NCBI GenBank assembly: GCA_037968815.1
Contig: JBBKWF010000011.1
Coordinates: forward strand, 1-64,000
DNA from: Pseudopedobacter sp037968815
GTDB taxonomy: Bacteria; Bacteroidota; Bacteroidia; Sphingobacteriales; Sphingobacteriaceae
Reading direction: 5' to 3'
Length of the DNA stretch: 64,000 bases
In this document: piece by piece, positions 1 through 7,904 of the stretch
Numbering within the stretch: the stretch's first letter is position 1
Layout: each line of letters starts with the position of its first letter
Position numbers and translations under genes: made by a program
Notes under the pieces: generated by a model
What the model saw: only the letters and a program-made list of their open reading frames with translations
Told to the model about the DNA's origin: nothing
Database searches by the model: none

Positions 1-38
1 CAGCAAAGAAAAATTAAAATCAAAAATTATAAAACAAA

Positions 39-79
39 AAATAGCATCATGGAAATCCACAATGCTATTTAATTTTTTT
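39..79. terminator. Bidirectional intrinsic terminator
   Basis: Arms AAATAGCAT (39-47) and ATGCTATTT (62-70) form a 9-bp stem. It is flanked by an A-rich run on the left and a T run on the right, so it can act in both directions. It would end transcription of the MacB-type permease on the minus strand and of any gene left of the window. Confidence 0.6.
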
Positions 80-162
80 ATCCTTGTATAACTGTAACGC
101 TATTTCAGGACGAGACAAAGTTATAGGGCATTATTAAATCCAACTCTCTGTTACAAATTGAT

Positions 163-1413
163 TTATTTAGATCTTATGGCCTCTACCGGGTCCAACCTTG
201 CTGCTGAAAAGGCAGGCCAAAAACCAGAAATCACACCAATAATAACGGATATACTGATGCCTCTAACAATGTTAGCTGTCCCTAGAACAATTTCTACGTC
301 AAAGCCATAAGTTGCCACCAGAGTCCCTAAATAAACGACTCCCAACCCAATTAAGCCACCAATAATACAAAGTGCAATTGCCTCAAATAAAAACTGCATT
401 AATATGAAGTAATTTTTGGCACCCAAAGATTTTTGAATACCGATAATATTGGTACGCTCTTTTACGGATACAAACATAATGTTAGCAATTCCAAAACCAC
501 CTACCAAAATAGAAAATCCACCGATAATCCAACCCGCAATATCCACAATACCAAAAAGTTGATCTAGTTGCCCCGATAATATGGTGGTTTTATTTAGTGC
601 AAAATTGTCATCCTCCACAGGTCTAATTCGGCGTATGGAGCGCATTAAACCTCTTAACTGACTTTCAACATCGGCAATACTGTAATTCTCTTTCCCCCTT
701 ACGGTGATTTGAGGTCCGTATCTACCACTTTGAACATCCACCAAGTTTCTGGCAAAATTTAGCGGAATTAGCAAAGTTTTATCCGATGAAAAGCCCAATA
801 AGTCCTCTCCTTCTCTCACAAAAACACCAATAACAGTCACATTGCGTCCCATTACTTTTACGTCTTTTCCCATCGCTGTTTGATTTGGAAAAAGTCCATC
901 GGCCAGTTCTGAACCTATCAAACAAACGGGTGCACCACTATTTGATTCATTGTCGGTAAAATATCTTCCGTCAGATAAATCAAAATTTGCGGTTTTATTA
1001 TAGTCTTGTGATGCGGCAGTAATTTGTGCACCTTCAACGCTGTTGCTTCTGTATTTTAAAGTACGGTTAGATAAATTTATCTGATAAGAAACCCCATCTG
1101 CGACTGTAATTCTCTCTTTTAAATCCTCATAGTCTCGCAAAGTAGGTTGTGGGCGTTGCATATATTTCCACCAAGGGTAATCCCCAAAACCACCCCAAGG
1201 CCACTTTTGAATATAAATTGTTTTGCTACCAAGCTTATCTACGCTTGACTGCAGGTTACCTCTAAACGTATCAACAGCAGCAAAAACGGTGATAATGGTA
1301 AAAATACCAATGGTAATACCCAACAACGACAGAAAAGTACGTGTGCGGTTTTGCCTAAGTGCATCAAAAGCAAAAATAAAGCTTTCACGAAAGAGTTTTA
1401 AAAATAGCATCAT
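163..1413 (-). CDS. MacB-type ABC transporter permease (FtsX family)
   Basis: A 416-residue inner-membrane permease of the MacB/FtsX family. An N-terminal membrane helix (about residues 27-48) is followed by a large periplasmic MacB_PCD domain (about 50-270). Three helices at about 290-310, 340-365 and 380-405 form the FtsX core, and the protein ends in the usual DPVEAIRSK-like tail. Such permeases pair with a LolD/MacB ATPase and move substrates or lipoproteins by mechanotransmission rather than through a channel. No ATPase gene is adjacent; the ATPase at 7905-8627 is the nearest candidate, but the pairing is unproven. Two ATGs in a row mark the start. The substrate is unknown. Confidence 0.9.
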   Translation of the reverse strand: MMLFLKLFRESFIFAFDALRQNRTRTFLSLLGITIGIFTIITVFAAVDTFRGNLQSSVDKLGSKTIYIQKWPWGGFGDYPWWKYMQRPQPTLRDYEDLKERITVADGVSYQINLSNRTLKYRSNSVEGAQITAASQDYNKTANFDLSDGRYFTDNESNSGAPVCLIGSELADGLFPNQTAMGKDVKVMGRNVTVIGVFVREGEDLLGFSSDKTLLIPLNFARNLVDVQSGRYGPQITVRGKENYSIADVESQLRGLMRSIRRIRPVEDDNFALNKTTILSGQLDQLFGIVDIAGWIIGGFSILVGGFGIANIMFVSVKERTNIIGIQKSLGAKNYFILMQFLFEAIALCIIGGLIGLGVVYLGTLVATYGFDVEIVLGTANIVRGISISVIIGVISGFWPAFSAARLDPVEAIRSK

Positions 1414-1676
1414 TACGTTTTAGACATTCGGCCTAATAATAAGTTACATTATCATCAATATTTATTAATAGCCAATATACTAATTAGCAATATAAAAAAT
1501 CCAGTCGTTCAGATTAGAAAACTAAGAACGATTAATTGTGTGGATTTAAAAAAGATGTGATTTGAGAATTGATTTTGACTGCAATACAAATTGCTATTAA
1601 GGAGCTTTACTTCACAGCTTATCACTTAAAAATTATGAGTACAGGTAATGAATGGAATTATCTAGGATACACTATT

Positions 1677-2303
1677 TTATTTTCTATTAAACACGAAAAA
1701 ACTACTAATCAATAAAAGAATTAATAAAGATACCCCGATAATAAAAGTTGAACTTAGATAAAAAGCTCTATTTTCTTCTTCAACAACCCAGGTATTATCT
1801 TCTACTTTTAATTTTACTTGGTGGTTGTTGCTGTTATTTAATAGGTATTGCTGTTGTGGCAAACCCTTAGTGGCTAAAATTAAAGTACACTTATTATTGG
1901 ACATATCCTTAAACAAAGCACATTTCACATCAATAGCGCTGATTTTTTCAGGCATATTTATCAACTCTGCAAATAAATTAGTTTCATGCCCTAACTGTAC
2001 TTGAATATTTGAAAAATCCAACTTATTGCCATTAACTATTAAAGAACAGTTTTTTATAAAATGCTGAATTACTAGCTGGTTAAATTCCTCTGGGGTTTTA
2101 TAAGCGTTTTTACCGAAAACATAATCCACCTCACCTTCAAAAGCGGTTAATGAACTTTTTATCAGTAAAATGGACTTACCATTTTGCTCATAAATCATTA
2201 AACTCGCTATATCTGGGTTATGAGCATACGTTGGTTTAAAGCCTGACGATAAGACTATAAAACACACCGTCTTTAGTATTGAAAAATATTTTCTAATTAG
2301 CAT
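1677..2303 (-). CDS. Exported protein with C-terminal membrane anchor, function unknown
   Basis: A 208-residue protein with a signal peptide (about 1-27, ending near TYA-HNP), a soluble beta-rich middle and one C-terminal helix (about 185-204) with a short basic tail. The N-terminal part resembles in style the periplasmic N-domains seen before HupE/UreJ-type membrane proteins, but I do not recognise the family with certainty. Its start codon overlaps the end of the YHYH gene by 11 bases, which suggests translational coupling and a shared role at the cell surface. Confidence 0.7.
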   Translation of the reverse strand: MLIRKYFSILKTVCFIVLSSGFKPTYAHNPDIASLMIYEQNGKSILLIKSSLTAFEGEVDYVFGKNAYKTPEEFNQLVIQHFIKNCSLIVNGNKLDFSNIQVQLGHETNLFAELINMPEKISAIDVKCALFKDMSNNKCTLILATKGLPQQQYLLNNSNNHQVKLKVEDNTWVVEEENRAFYLSSTFIIGVSLLILLLISSFFVFNRK

Positions 2304-3267
2304 AAGCTCCGGCTAGTCCGTTAATAAAATTATTATTGCCTGCTTTATCAACATGGTAGTGGTATCCTCTTATTGTATCAGAATGTCCTCTGTTCGAATC
2401 TAAATCTGTATACTCTGTACCCGCAACACTTAACCTTTCATAAATACCAAAACCATCCATTGCATAGCCAATCATAGATGCGTGACCGTCTGTCTGCTCT
2501 ATTTTCTTTGTTAAACCAGTAGCGGCGTGATAGTGATATCCAGCGGCTAAGTTTATATGAGCACCGTAATCATCAAAGGGTGCAATGGTATAGGCCGCTA
2601 ATATTACATTTACCGGAGCAGGAGCATCAAAAACAACTCCATCAAATGCAATTCCTCTGCTTGATGGCCCCGCAGTACTGCCCGGTCCGCCCGGTCCAGT
2701 AGCAAAAGTATAGGAAGAAGTTAATTTTACCGGAGTAATAGGAATATAAAAAGTGTTACTTACAGTTGAAACATAAGATGGCAAACATTCTACACAATAG
2801 TTTTTATACTGAGCGCCTACATTAGGGTTTGCCACCGCAGCACAGTCCTCTTGTGTAAGCGTTTTTGTGATCACACCTGTAGAGGTATTGTACATTTGCC
2901 AAGTGGCATCATTATAAAAAGTAGACAAGTTCTTTATAAAATCTCCATCAACATCATAAACATTCCCTCCTGATAACCATATACCGCCTTTAGTAGCGTC
3001 ATCTGAAATATTGGTTGGGCACCATGGTCCCATATCATGATCTGCCGGAGTGCTTTTGGTTACAATTTTATAACAGAGAGCAGTTGTTCCATTAGAGAGT
3101 GAACGGGATTCCGTTGTAATTACTACAGAACCACTCGAAGTAATAAAGTTTGTAGCATCTACGCTAACAACTGTACCTGTATCAGTCGAGGATGAAGTAT
3201 TATTGTCTTTTTTGCAAGAATTCACTGCACTTAAAATAGATGCAAATATTAAAATCTTATGTATCAT
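2293..3267 (-). CDS. YHYH-domain lipoprotein
   Basis: A 324-residue lipoprotein: the signal peptide ends in a lipobox with Cys18 (AVNSC), followed by a Ser/Thr-rich linker. The C-terminal half carries the hallmarks of the YHYH family: GYHYHA near residue 243, then GYAMDGFGIYE and a second RGYHYHV near 302. Histidine-rich motifs of this family suggest metal binding, but no reaction is established. The gene is followed by the overlapping anchored-protein gene and preceded by a calcium-binding EF-hand lipoprotein, so the three may form an exported metal-related group. Confidence 0.85.
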   Translation of the reverse strand: MIHKILIFASILSAVNSCKKDNNTSSSTDTGTVVSVDATNFITSSGSVVITTESRSLSNGTTALCYKIVTKSTPADHDMGPWCPTNISDDATKGGIWLSGGNVYDVDGDFIKNLSTFYNDATWQMYNTSTGVITKTLTQEDCAAVANPNVGAQYKNYCVECLPSYVSTVSNTFYIPITPVKLTSSYTFATGPGGPGSTAGPSSRGIAFDGVVFDAPAPVNVILAAYTIAPFDDYGAHINLAAGYHYHAATGLTKKIEQTDGHASMIGYAMDGFGIYERLSVAGTEYTDLDSNRGHSDTIRGYHYHVDKAGNNNFINGLAGAYAN

Positions 3268-3383
3268 AGCTTGTTGTTTTTATGTTTATACGATTAACTT
3301 TTTCTCTTCCTTCTAACTTTTCAATAAAATGATAATTATATATTAGAGGCTACGTTTTCAAGGATACAGTCATGTTTATAATA

Positions 3384-3416
3384 AAATAACACCGGCTTAA
3401 ACAACCGATGTTATTT
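3384..3416 (-). terminator. Terminator downstream of the EF-hand gene
   Basis: Arms AAATAACACCGG and CCGATGTTATTT pair with a single mismatch around a 9-base loop. The hairpin sits 24 bases past the stop of the EF-hand lipoprotein and ahead of the YHYH gene, so the two are probably separate transcripts. The T tract is weak. Confidence 0.55.
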
Positions 3417-3440
3417 CAATATCTCAGGACTTAAATCTGC

Positions 3441-3770
3441 TTATCTGCCATTTCCCGGTCTCTGACCGCCACCTTGTCCTTGTGGTGGCCTTTGTCCACT
3501 AGGCTTAGGTGCTTTAGTAAGTTCTTCTTTAGAAATAAAACCATCACTATTTGTATCAATTTTAGAGAAGTTATCTGCAAGCGGTCCTTTCACTTCTGCT
3601 TTTGAAAGCTTACCATCTTTATTGCTATCCATTTGGGCAAACAGTTCTTCAACAGATGGGTGACCTCCTTTTGTTTTTTCAGTAGTTTCTGTATTCTTTT
3701 TAGATGAGCAACTTGCAATCGACACCATAATCATTGCTACTGCAAAAACATTTAACATTGTTTTTTTCAT
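3441..3770 (-). CDS. EF-hand lipoprotein
   Basis: A 109-residue exported lipoprotein. The signal peptide ends at Cys21 (SIASC). Two consecutive EF-hand loops are visible, DSNKDGKLSKAE at about 48-59 and DTNSDGFISKEE at about 72-83, with Asp/Asn/Gly/Glu at the calcium-ligand positions. The tail is rich in Pro, Gly and Gln and likely disordered. Calcium sensing or buffering at the cell surface is inferred; the family has no defined reaction. Confidence 0.85.
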   Translation of the reverse strand: MKKTMLNVFAVAMIMVSIASCSSKKNTETTEKTKGGHPSVEELFAQMDSNKDGKLSKAEVKGPLADNFSKIDTNSDGFISKEELTKAPKPSGQRPPQGQGGGQRPGNGR

Positions 3771-4142
3771 AATAATTTACTTGTTTTTAATAATTTGAAG
3801 TTGTTGTTCTTTCAAAATTTAATATTCCATTAGCTCAATAATTTTATCAGCTTTTTTCACATTACCTCTTTCCAGATGTACACTACTTTATACGAGTCTA
3901 TTTTTCGAATCCTTCGGTATCACCAAAAATTATTCTGCATTAAACCAACCCTATTAGGTAAACACATTAAAGACCACCAATAAATGGTGTAGAAAGTGAA
4001 ATCTCCAGTATTCTTTGAAGTTATTTTAGTCAATATAAAAGCAGCTAATTTCATTAAAAAGTCACTTAAATGGCATTATAACAACTAATTAAATATTTGA
4101 AGATATTTTTCTTAAATTTGCGCCCAAATTATTGTTTAATAT
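3771..4142. other. Intergenic region with divergent promoters
   Basis: 372 bases between the minus-strand EF-hand gene and plus-strand queA. No open frame of interest was seen. It must hold the promoter of the EF-hand gene on the left; the queA promoter is given separately. Confidence 0.6.
4113..4120 (+). promoter_or_regulatory. Bacteroidota -7 box for queA
   Basis: TAAATTTG matches the TAnnTTTG -7 consensus of Bacteroidota sigma-A promoters and lies 22 bases before the queA ATG. A TTG lies 13 bases further upstream, shorter than the usual spacing, so the -33 element is uncertain. Confidence 0.55.
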
Positions 4143-5192
4143 ATGAAGTTATCACAGTTTAAATTCGATTTACCAGAGTCTCTTATTGCCAACACTCCTT
4201 CCGAAAGTCGCGATGAATCACGATTAATGGTTTTAGATAGAAAGACGGGCAAAATAGAACATAAAATATTTAAAGACGTTCTGGGTTATTTTAACGAGAA
4301 AGACGTGATGATTTTGAATAACACCAAGGTTTTTCCGGCCCGTTTATACGGTAACAAAGAGAAAACTGGTGCTACCATCGAAGTGTTTTTGTTAAGAGAG
4401 CTAAATAAAGAGCTTCGCTTATGGGATGTTTTGGTTGATCCAGCTCGTAAAATCAGAGTAGGTAACAAACTTTATTTTGGCGATGACGATTTATTAGTTG
4501 CTGAAGTAGTTGACAACACTACATCAAGAGGACGTACCATCCGTTTCCTTTTTGACGGAACAGATGAAGAGTTTAGACAAAATATTGAAATTTTAGGCGA
4601 AACTCCACTTCCAAAATACATTAACCGTAAGCCAACTCCAGAAGATAAAGAACGTTACCAAACTATTTTCGCTAAAAACGAAGGCGCAGTTGCAGCACCA
4701 ACAGCTGGTTTGCACTTTAGCCGTGAGCTTTTAAAAAGACTAGAGTTAAAAGGTATTGATTTTGCCGAAGTAACTTTACACGTTGGTCTAGGTACTTTTC
4801 GCCAGGTAGAGGTTGAAGATTTAACCAAGCACAAAATGGATTCGGAGCAAATCATTATTGATCAAAATGCTGCGAACATTGTAAATAAGGCTAATGAGGA
4901 AAAAAGAAGAGTTTGTGCGGTAGGTACAACAGCTATGAGAAGTATTGAGTCTGCTGTTTCTGCTAACCATATGTTAAAACCAGTTAACGATTGGACTTCA
5001 AAATTTATTTTCCCTCCATACGAGTTTAGCATTGCTAACAGTATGATCACTAATTTCCACACACCAGAATCAACTTTATTGATGATGGTTTCTGCATTTG
5101 GTGGATACGATTATATAATGAAAGCTTATGAAGAAGCCGTAAAAGAAAAATACAGATTCTATAGCTATGGTGATGCCATGTTAATTATCTAA
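4143..5192 (+). CDS. queA: tRNA preQ1(34) S-adenosylmethionine ribosyltransferase-isomerase
   Basis: QueA transfers and isomerises the ribosyl group of SAM onto preQ1 at position 34 of tRNA, giving epoxyqueuosine. The 349-residue length is normal and the protein is cytosolic. Family motifs include the start (LSQFKFDLPESLIA), ILNNTKVFPARL, the core block EGAVAAPTAGLHF and NFHTPESTLLMMVSAF near the C-terminus. A strong hairpin terminator follows the gene, so queA and the next gene ispD are likely expressed separately or by partial read-through. Confidence 0.97.
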   Translation: MKLSQFKFDLPESLIANTPSESRDESRLMVLDRKTGKIEHKIFKDVLGYFNEKDVMILNNTKVFPARLYGNKEKTGATIEVFLLRELNKELRLWDVLVDPARKIRVGNKLYFGDDDLLVAEVVDNTTSRGRTIRFLFDGTDEEFRQNIEILGETPLPKYINRKPTPEDKERYQTIFAKNEGAVAAPTAGLHFSRELLKRLELKGIDFAEVTLHVGLGTFRQVEVEDLTKHKMDSEQIIIDQNAANIVNKANEEKRRVCAVGTTAMRSIESAVSANHMLKPVNDWTSKFIFPPYEFSIANSMITNFHTPESTLLMMVSAFGGYDYIMKAYEEAVKEKYRFYSYGDAMLII

Positions 5193-5200
5193 AAACATAA

Positions 5201-5227
5201 AAAAGACCGAAAATTTCGGTCTTTTTT
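5201..5227 (+). terminator. Intrinsic terminator after queA
   Basis: Arms AAAAGACCGA (5201-5210) and TCGGTCTTTT (5216-5225) form a perfect 10-bp stem with a 5-base loop and a T run. It begins 8 bases after the queA stop codon. Confidence 0.85.
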
Positions 5228-5244
5228 GTTTACTTCGCTTTTGT

Positions 5245-5928
5245 ATGAGTAACCACTCCTTTTATACGATTATAGTTGCCGGCGGAAGCGGAAGCAGAAT
5301 GAATAGCGATATTCCGAAACAGTTTTTAGAACTAAACGGAATACCTATTTTAATGCATACCATTTCTACTTTTCACCAAAACCAACATCGTCCTAAAATT
5401 ATCTTGGTGCTCTCTGAGGGTGATTTAGCCTTATGGCAACAGCTTATTACTAAGTATCAGTTCCACACTCCCCACCAAGTGATTAATGGTGGCGTAGAAC
5501 GATTTTACTCTGTAAAAAATGGACTTAGCTTAATTAAAGAAGCAAACGCTATTGTAGCTATACACGATGCCGTGAGACCTTTAGTTTCTCAAGAAAGTAT
5601 CAACGCTTGTTTTAACACGGCAATTAGCAACGGTAACGCCATTGCTTCGGTTCCGGCAAGGGATTCTATCCGCAGATTAACTAATGGCAAATCAGAAGCT
5701 CTAAAGCGATCTGAAGTGTGTTTAATACAAACACCACAAACTTTTCAAATAGAACAGCTCAAGATTGCTTATCAGCAAGATTTTAACTCTTTTTTCACTG
5801 ATGATGCTTCTGTTGTTGAAAAAGCTGGATTCAACATCAACCTAGAAAAAGGTGGTGAATTTAATTTTAAGATAACCTTTAAGGAAGATTTAAAACTGGC
5901 AGAAACCATTTTAAATTTGAGGGCTTAA
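5245..5928 (+). CDS. ispD: 2-C-methyl-D-erythritol 4-phosphate cytidylyltransferase
   Basis: IspD couples CTP to methylerythritol phosphate in the non-mevalonate isoprenoid pathway. At 227 residues it is full length. The N-terminal nucleotide loop IIVAGGSGSRMNSDIPKQF (about 9-27), AIHDAVRPLV (about 104-113) and the ALKRSEVCLIQTPQTF block with the following D-D-A segment are all typical. It abuts the convergent mazF-like gene with no gap: its stop codon ends at 5928 and the toxin stop begins at 5929. Confidence 0.95.
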   Translation: MSNHSFYTIIVAGGSGSRMNSDIPKQFLELNGIPILMHTISTFHQNQHRPKIILVLSEGDLALWQQLITKYQFHTPHQVINGGVERFYSVKNGLSLIKEANAIVAIHDAVRPLVSQESINACFNTAISNGNAIASVPARDSIRRLTNGKSEALKRSEVCLIQTPQTFQIEQLKIAYQQDFNSFFTDDASVVEKAGFNINLEKGGEFNFKITFKEDLKLAETILNLRA

Positions 5929-6261
5929 TTAATATCTTAGTATATCCCCCAAAGTAGCTATTGCTAAATCTAGCTCTTTCTTATCTATCTTTCCAACTCT
6001 TTTAATCAGCCTGTCTTTAGATACAGAACGGATATGGAAAACCAAAAGTTCAGAAAGCTCTAGCAAGCCATTACTTTCTTTAGGTGTTAAAATTGGATTT
6101 CCTTGATAGTTTTTAATTTTGGTTGTTAAAGGTGCAGTAATAACAATTTGCAAATACTTATTCAGCATATTACCACTTAAAATAACTACAGGGCGGTAGC
6201 CCGCTTGTTCGCTTCCTTTGGCCGGATCTAAGCTGGCGTACCAGATTTCTCCTTGCTTCAA
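5929..6261 (-). CDS. MazF/PemK-family mRNA interferase toxin
   Basis: A 110-residue MazF-type endoribonuclease toxin. It has the N-terminal GEIWYASLDPAKGSEQAGYRP block (GEIW then GSEQ-G-RP), followed by VVILS and APLTTK, as expected of the SH3-like PemK fold, in which the Arg of RP and a Thr of the TTK segment take part in RNA cleavage. It overlaps the upstream antitoxin gene by 4 bases (ATGA), the usual coupling in toxin-antitoxin operons. The cleavage sequence cannot be told from the protein. Confidence 0.9.
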   Translation of the reverse strand: MKQGEIWYASLDPAKGSEQAGYRPVVILSGNMLNKYLQIVITAPLTTKIKNYQGNPILTPKESNGLLELSELLVFHIRSVSKDRLIKRVGKIDKKELDLAIATLGDILRY

Positions 6262-6491
6262 TCTTCTATCTGTTTAAAGTACTCTTCCATACCTTCTTCT
6301 GCCATAGTTAATATATCCTCATCATCAACTGCAGATTTATACGATTTAACATATTCAGCTTTAGTTAATTGATCTAAGTAGATTTTTAATGCCTTTTCAA
6401 TAAGTTTGTTTTTAGGCAACTTTAAAGCCTTTGCTTTTTCTGTGAGCAAAATCATCAAATCATCAGGAAGGGTACTTGTAAACGTAGTCAT
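6258..6491 (-). CDS. Ribbon-helix-helix antitoxin
   Basis: A 77-residue protein. Residues 1-45 look like a ribbon-helix-helix DNA-binding domain: a short strand (FTSTLP), then DDLMILLTEKAKALKLPKNKLIEKAL. An acidic C-terminal tail of about 30 residues is suited to masking the MazF-like toxin encoded just downstream with a 4-base overlap. It probably represses its own promoter as a dimer or as a complex with the toxin. Confidence 0.85.
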   Translation of the reverse strand: MTTFTSTLPDDLMILLTEKAKALKLPKNKLIEKALKIYLDQLTKAEYVKSYKSAVDDEDILTMAEEGMEEYFKQIED

Positions 6492-6502
6492 GCCTTAATC
6501 TA

Positions 6503-6544
6503 TTTATAAATCAAATTTACATTTTATATTTATAAATTGTAAAT
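6503..6544 (-). promoter_or_regulatory. Promoter and candidate operator of the toxin-antitoxin operon
   Basis: On the minus strand TAAATTTG (plus coordinates 6512-6519) is a perfect TAnnTTTG -7 box about 20 bases before the antitoxin ATG. Two copies of the near-palindrome TTTATAAAT (6503-6511 and 6529-6537) lie 26 bases apart on either side, and ATTTACA/TGTAAAT (6515-6521, 6538-6544) form an inverted repeat. This arrangement fits autoregulation by a ribbon-helix-helix antitoxin; binding is inferred. Confidence 0.5.
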
Positions 6545-6547
6545 AAA

Positions 6548-6579
6548 AAAAGCAAAACACATTTTCGTATTTTGCTTTT
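6548..6579 (-). terminator. Terminator after the small membrane protein gene
   Basis: Arms AAAAGCAAAA (6548-6557) and TTTTGCTTTT (6570-6579) are perfectly complementary with a 12-base loop, followed on the minus strand by a T-rich run. It lies 21 bases beyond the stop of the 49-residue membrane protein gene. Confidence 0.7.
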
Positions 6580-6600
6580 ATATTGTTTGAATTATTTAAA

Positions 6601-6750
6601 CTATGCGCCTCGTATCACTCTTAAAAGTACGGCAATAATAGCTATCACTAATAAGATGTGAATTAGGTTTCCGCCAAACGGTGACACAAACGCCCCTAAT
6701 ATCCAAAGTATAATTAAAACAACTGCGATTAAATAAAGTAAATTTCCCAT
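6601..6750 (-). CDS. Lmo0937-family small membrane protein
   Basis: A 49-codon gene translated from the minus strand. It starts MGNLLYLIAVVLIILWILG, continues with AFVSPFGGNLIH, and ends in a second hydrophobic stretch and RVIRGA. Two membrane helices joined by a short Gly/Pro turn are typical of the Lmo0937/DUF5670 family, which is very common as a single copy in Bacteroidota and of unknown function (often stress-linked). It has its own terminator downstream. Confidence 0.85.
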   Translation of the reverse strand: MGNLLYLIAVVLIILWILGAFVSPFGGNLIHILLVIAIIAVLLRVIRGA

Positions 6751-6890
6751 GATAGATTTTTTTTAATAAAGTTTAACAATAATGTATATGTTATAACTTA
6801 TCTAAAAGCAGACCAATCGAAAAAAAACACTCAAAATACCAAAAAAAGCCGTTGAGGCCTAATTACAGTGTATATAATTTAATACAAAAA

Positions 6891-6919
6891 AAAAGAGACC
6901 CATGTTTTGAGTCTCTTTT
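6891..6919 (-). terminator. Terminator after the DUF2795 gene
   Basis: Arms AAAAGAGAC (6891-6899) and GTCTCTTTT (6911-6919) are complementary with an 11-base loop. A long A run to the left becomes a T tract on the minus strand. The hairpin begins right after the stop codon of the 73-residue gene. Confidence 0.8.
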
Positions 6920-6921
6920 TT

Positions 6922-7143
6922 CTAATATTCATCTTCGTTAAAGAAGAAATCATCCTTAGTAGGATAATCTGGCCAAATCTCTTCAATGTTTTCATAAGGC
7001 TCTCCGTCATCTTCTAATGCCTGTAGGTTTTCTATAACTTCTACCGGTGCACCAGAACGAATTCCGTAATCAATTAACTCATCTTTGGTAGCTGGCCAAG
7101 GAGCATCTTCTAAGTGAGATGCTAATTCTAGTGTCCAATACAT
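6922..7143 (-). CDS. DUF2795 family protein
   Basis: A 73-residue acidic protein with the DUF2795 pattern: YWTLELASHLEDAPWPATKDELIDYGIRSG, then a helix with ENLQALEDD, and a Tyr/Asp/Glu-rich C-terminal tail. The family is small, cytosolic and conserved across Bacteroidota without a known reaction; the fold is thought to be a compact helical domain. The gene is monocistronic, with a clear terminator. Confidence 0.85.
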   Translation of the reverse strand: MYWTLELASHLEDAPWPATKDELIDYGIRSGAPVEVIENLQALEDDGEPYENIEEIWPDYPTKDDFFFNEDEY

Positions 7144-7221
7144 AATCGTAGAATTTTTATTTTAATGTTTTGCAAAACTAAATTAAAATTTAAGAGTTAC
7201 TAAAAAAGTTTTCAACAATTT

Positions 7222-7770
7222 TTAAATCCTAGGGATCCAGATATTTTCATCACTATTATTGTTGAAAACCACCTTCCTACTTAAAGTGAAAAGATAGTCA
7301 GAAAGACGGTTTAAGTAAATAATTACTTTTTCATCTACAAACTCAGTTTCTGCCAAATGTACCGCCAACCTTTCTGCTCTCCGGCAAACGCACCTTGCAA
7401 TATGGCAATAAGAGGCTGTTGTATTACCGCCAGGCAGAATAAAATGCTTCAATGGTGGCAAAAAAGTATTCATTTTGTCCATTTCTGTTTCTAAAAGCTC
7501 AATATCGGCATCTATTAAATCTGGAATTTTCATTCTTGATTTTTCAGGGTCAGATGCTAAAGTTGAACCTACCGTAAATAAACGGTCCTGAATCTCTTTC
7601 AACACATTTTGATCTTCTTGTAAAATACTTTGGTCTCTTATTAAGCCTATGTATGAGTTAAGTTCATCCACGGTTCCATAACTTTCTATCCGTAAATGAT
7701 GCTTTGGAACCCGTGTACCTCCAATTAAAGAAGTGTAGCCCTTATCTCCTGTTTTAGTATATATTTTCAT
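7222..7770 (-). CDS. Cob(I)yrinic acid a,c-diamide adenosyltransferase, PduO type
   Basis: Transfers the adenosyl group of ATP to cob(I)alamin to make adenosylcobalamin. This 182-residue protein is a trimeric PduO-type enzyme. The N-terminal ATP-binding stretch KIYTKTGDKGYTSLIGG and the helical core with RCVCRRAERLAV and YLNRLSDYLFTLSR carry the conserved Arg, Glu, Asn and Asp of the family. No other cobalamin gene is nearby, so it probably serves salvage of imported corrinoid. Confidence 0.95.
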   Translation of the reverse strand: MKIYTKTGDKGYTSLIGGTRVPKHHLRIESYGTVDELNSYIGLIRDQSILQEDQNVLKEIQDRLFTVGSTLASDPEKSRMKIPDLIDADIELLETEMDKMNTFLPPLKHFILPGGNTTASYCHIARCVCRRAERLAVHLAETEFVDEKVIIYLNRLSDYLFTLSRKVVFNNNSDENIWIPRI

Positions 7771-7854
7771 AAAATCTGGTAAATTTTTATTGTTGAAACG
7801 CTGTATAAACCAGTTTTTTCAACGCTAACAAGGTAATCCAAAAATTGCTCAACA

Positions 7855-7885
7855 AAAAAGGCGAGTTAAAAAAACTCGCCTTTTT
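7855..7885 (-). terminator. Terminator after the ABC ATPase gene
   Basis: Arms AAAAAGGCGAGTT (7855-7867) and AACTCGCCTTTTT (7873-7885) make a perfect 13-bp stem with a 5-base loop and T runs in both directions. It lies 19 bases beyond the ATPase stop codon. Confidence 0.85.
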
Positions 7886-7904
7886 ACATAAAAACTAAAA
7901 AAAA

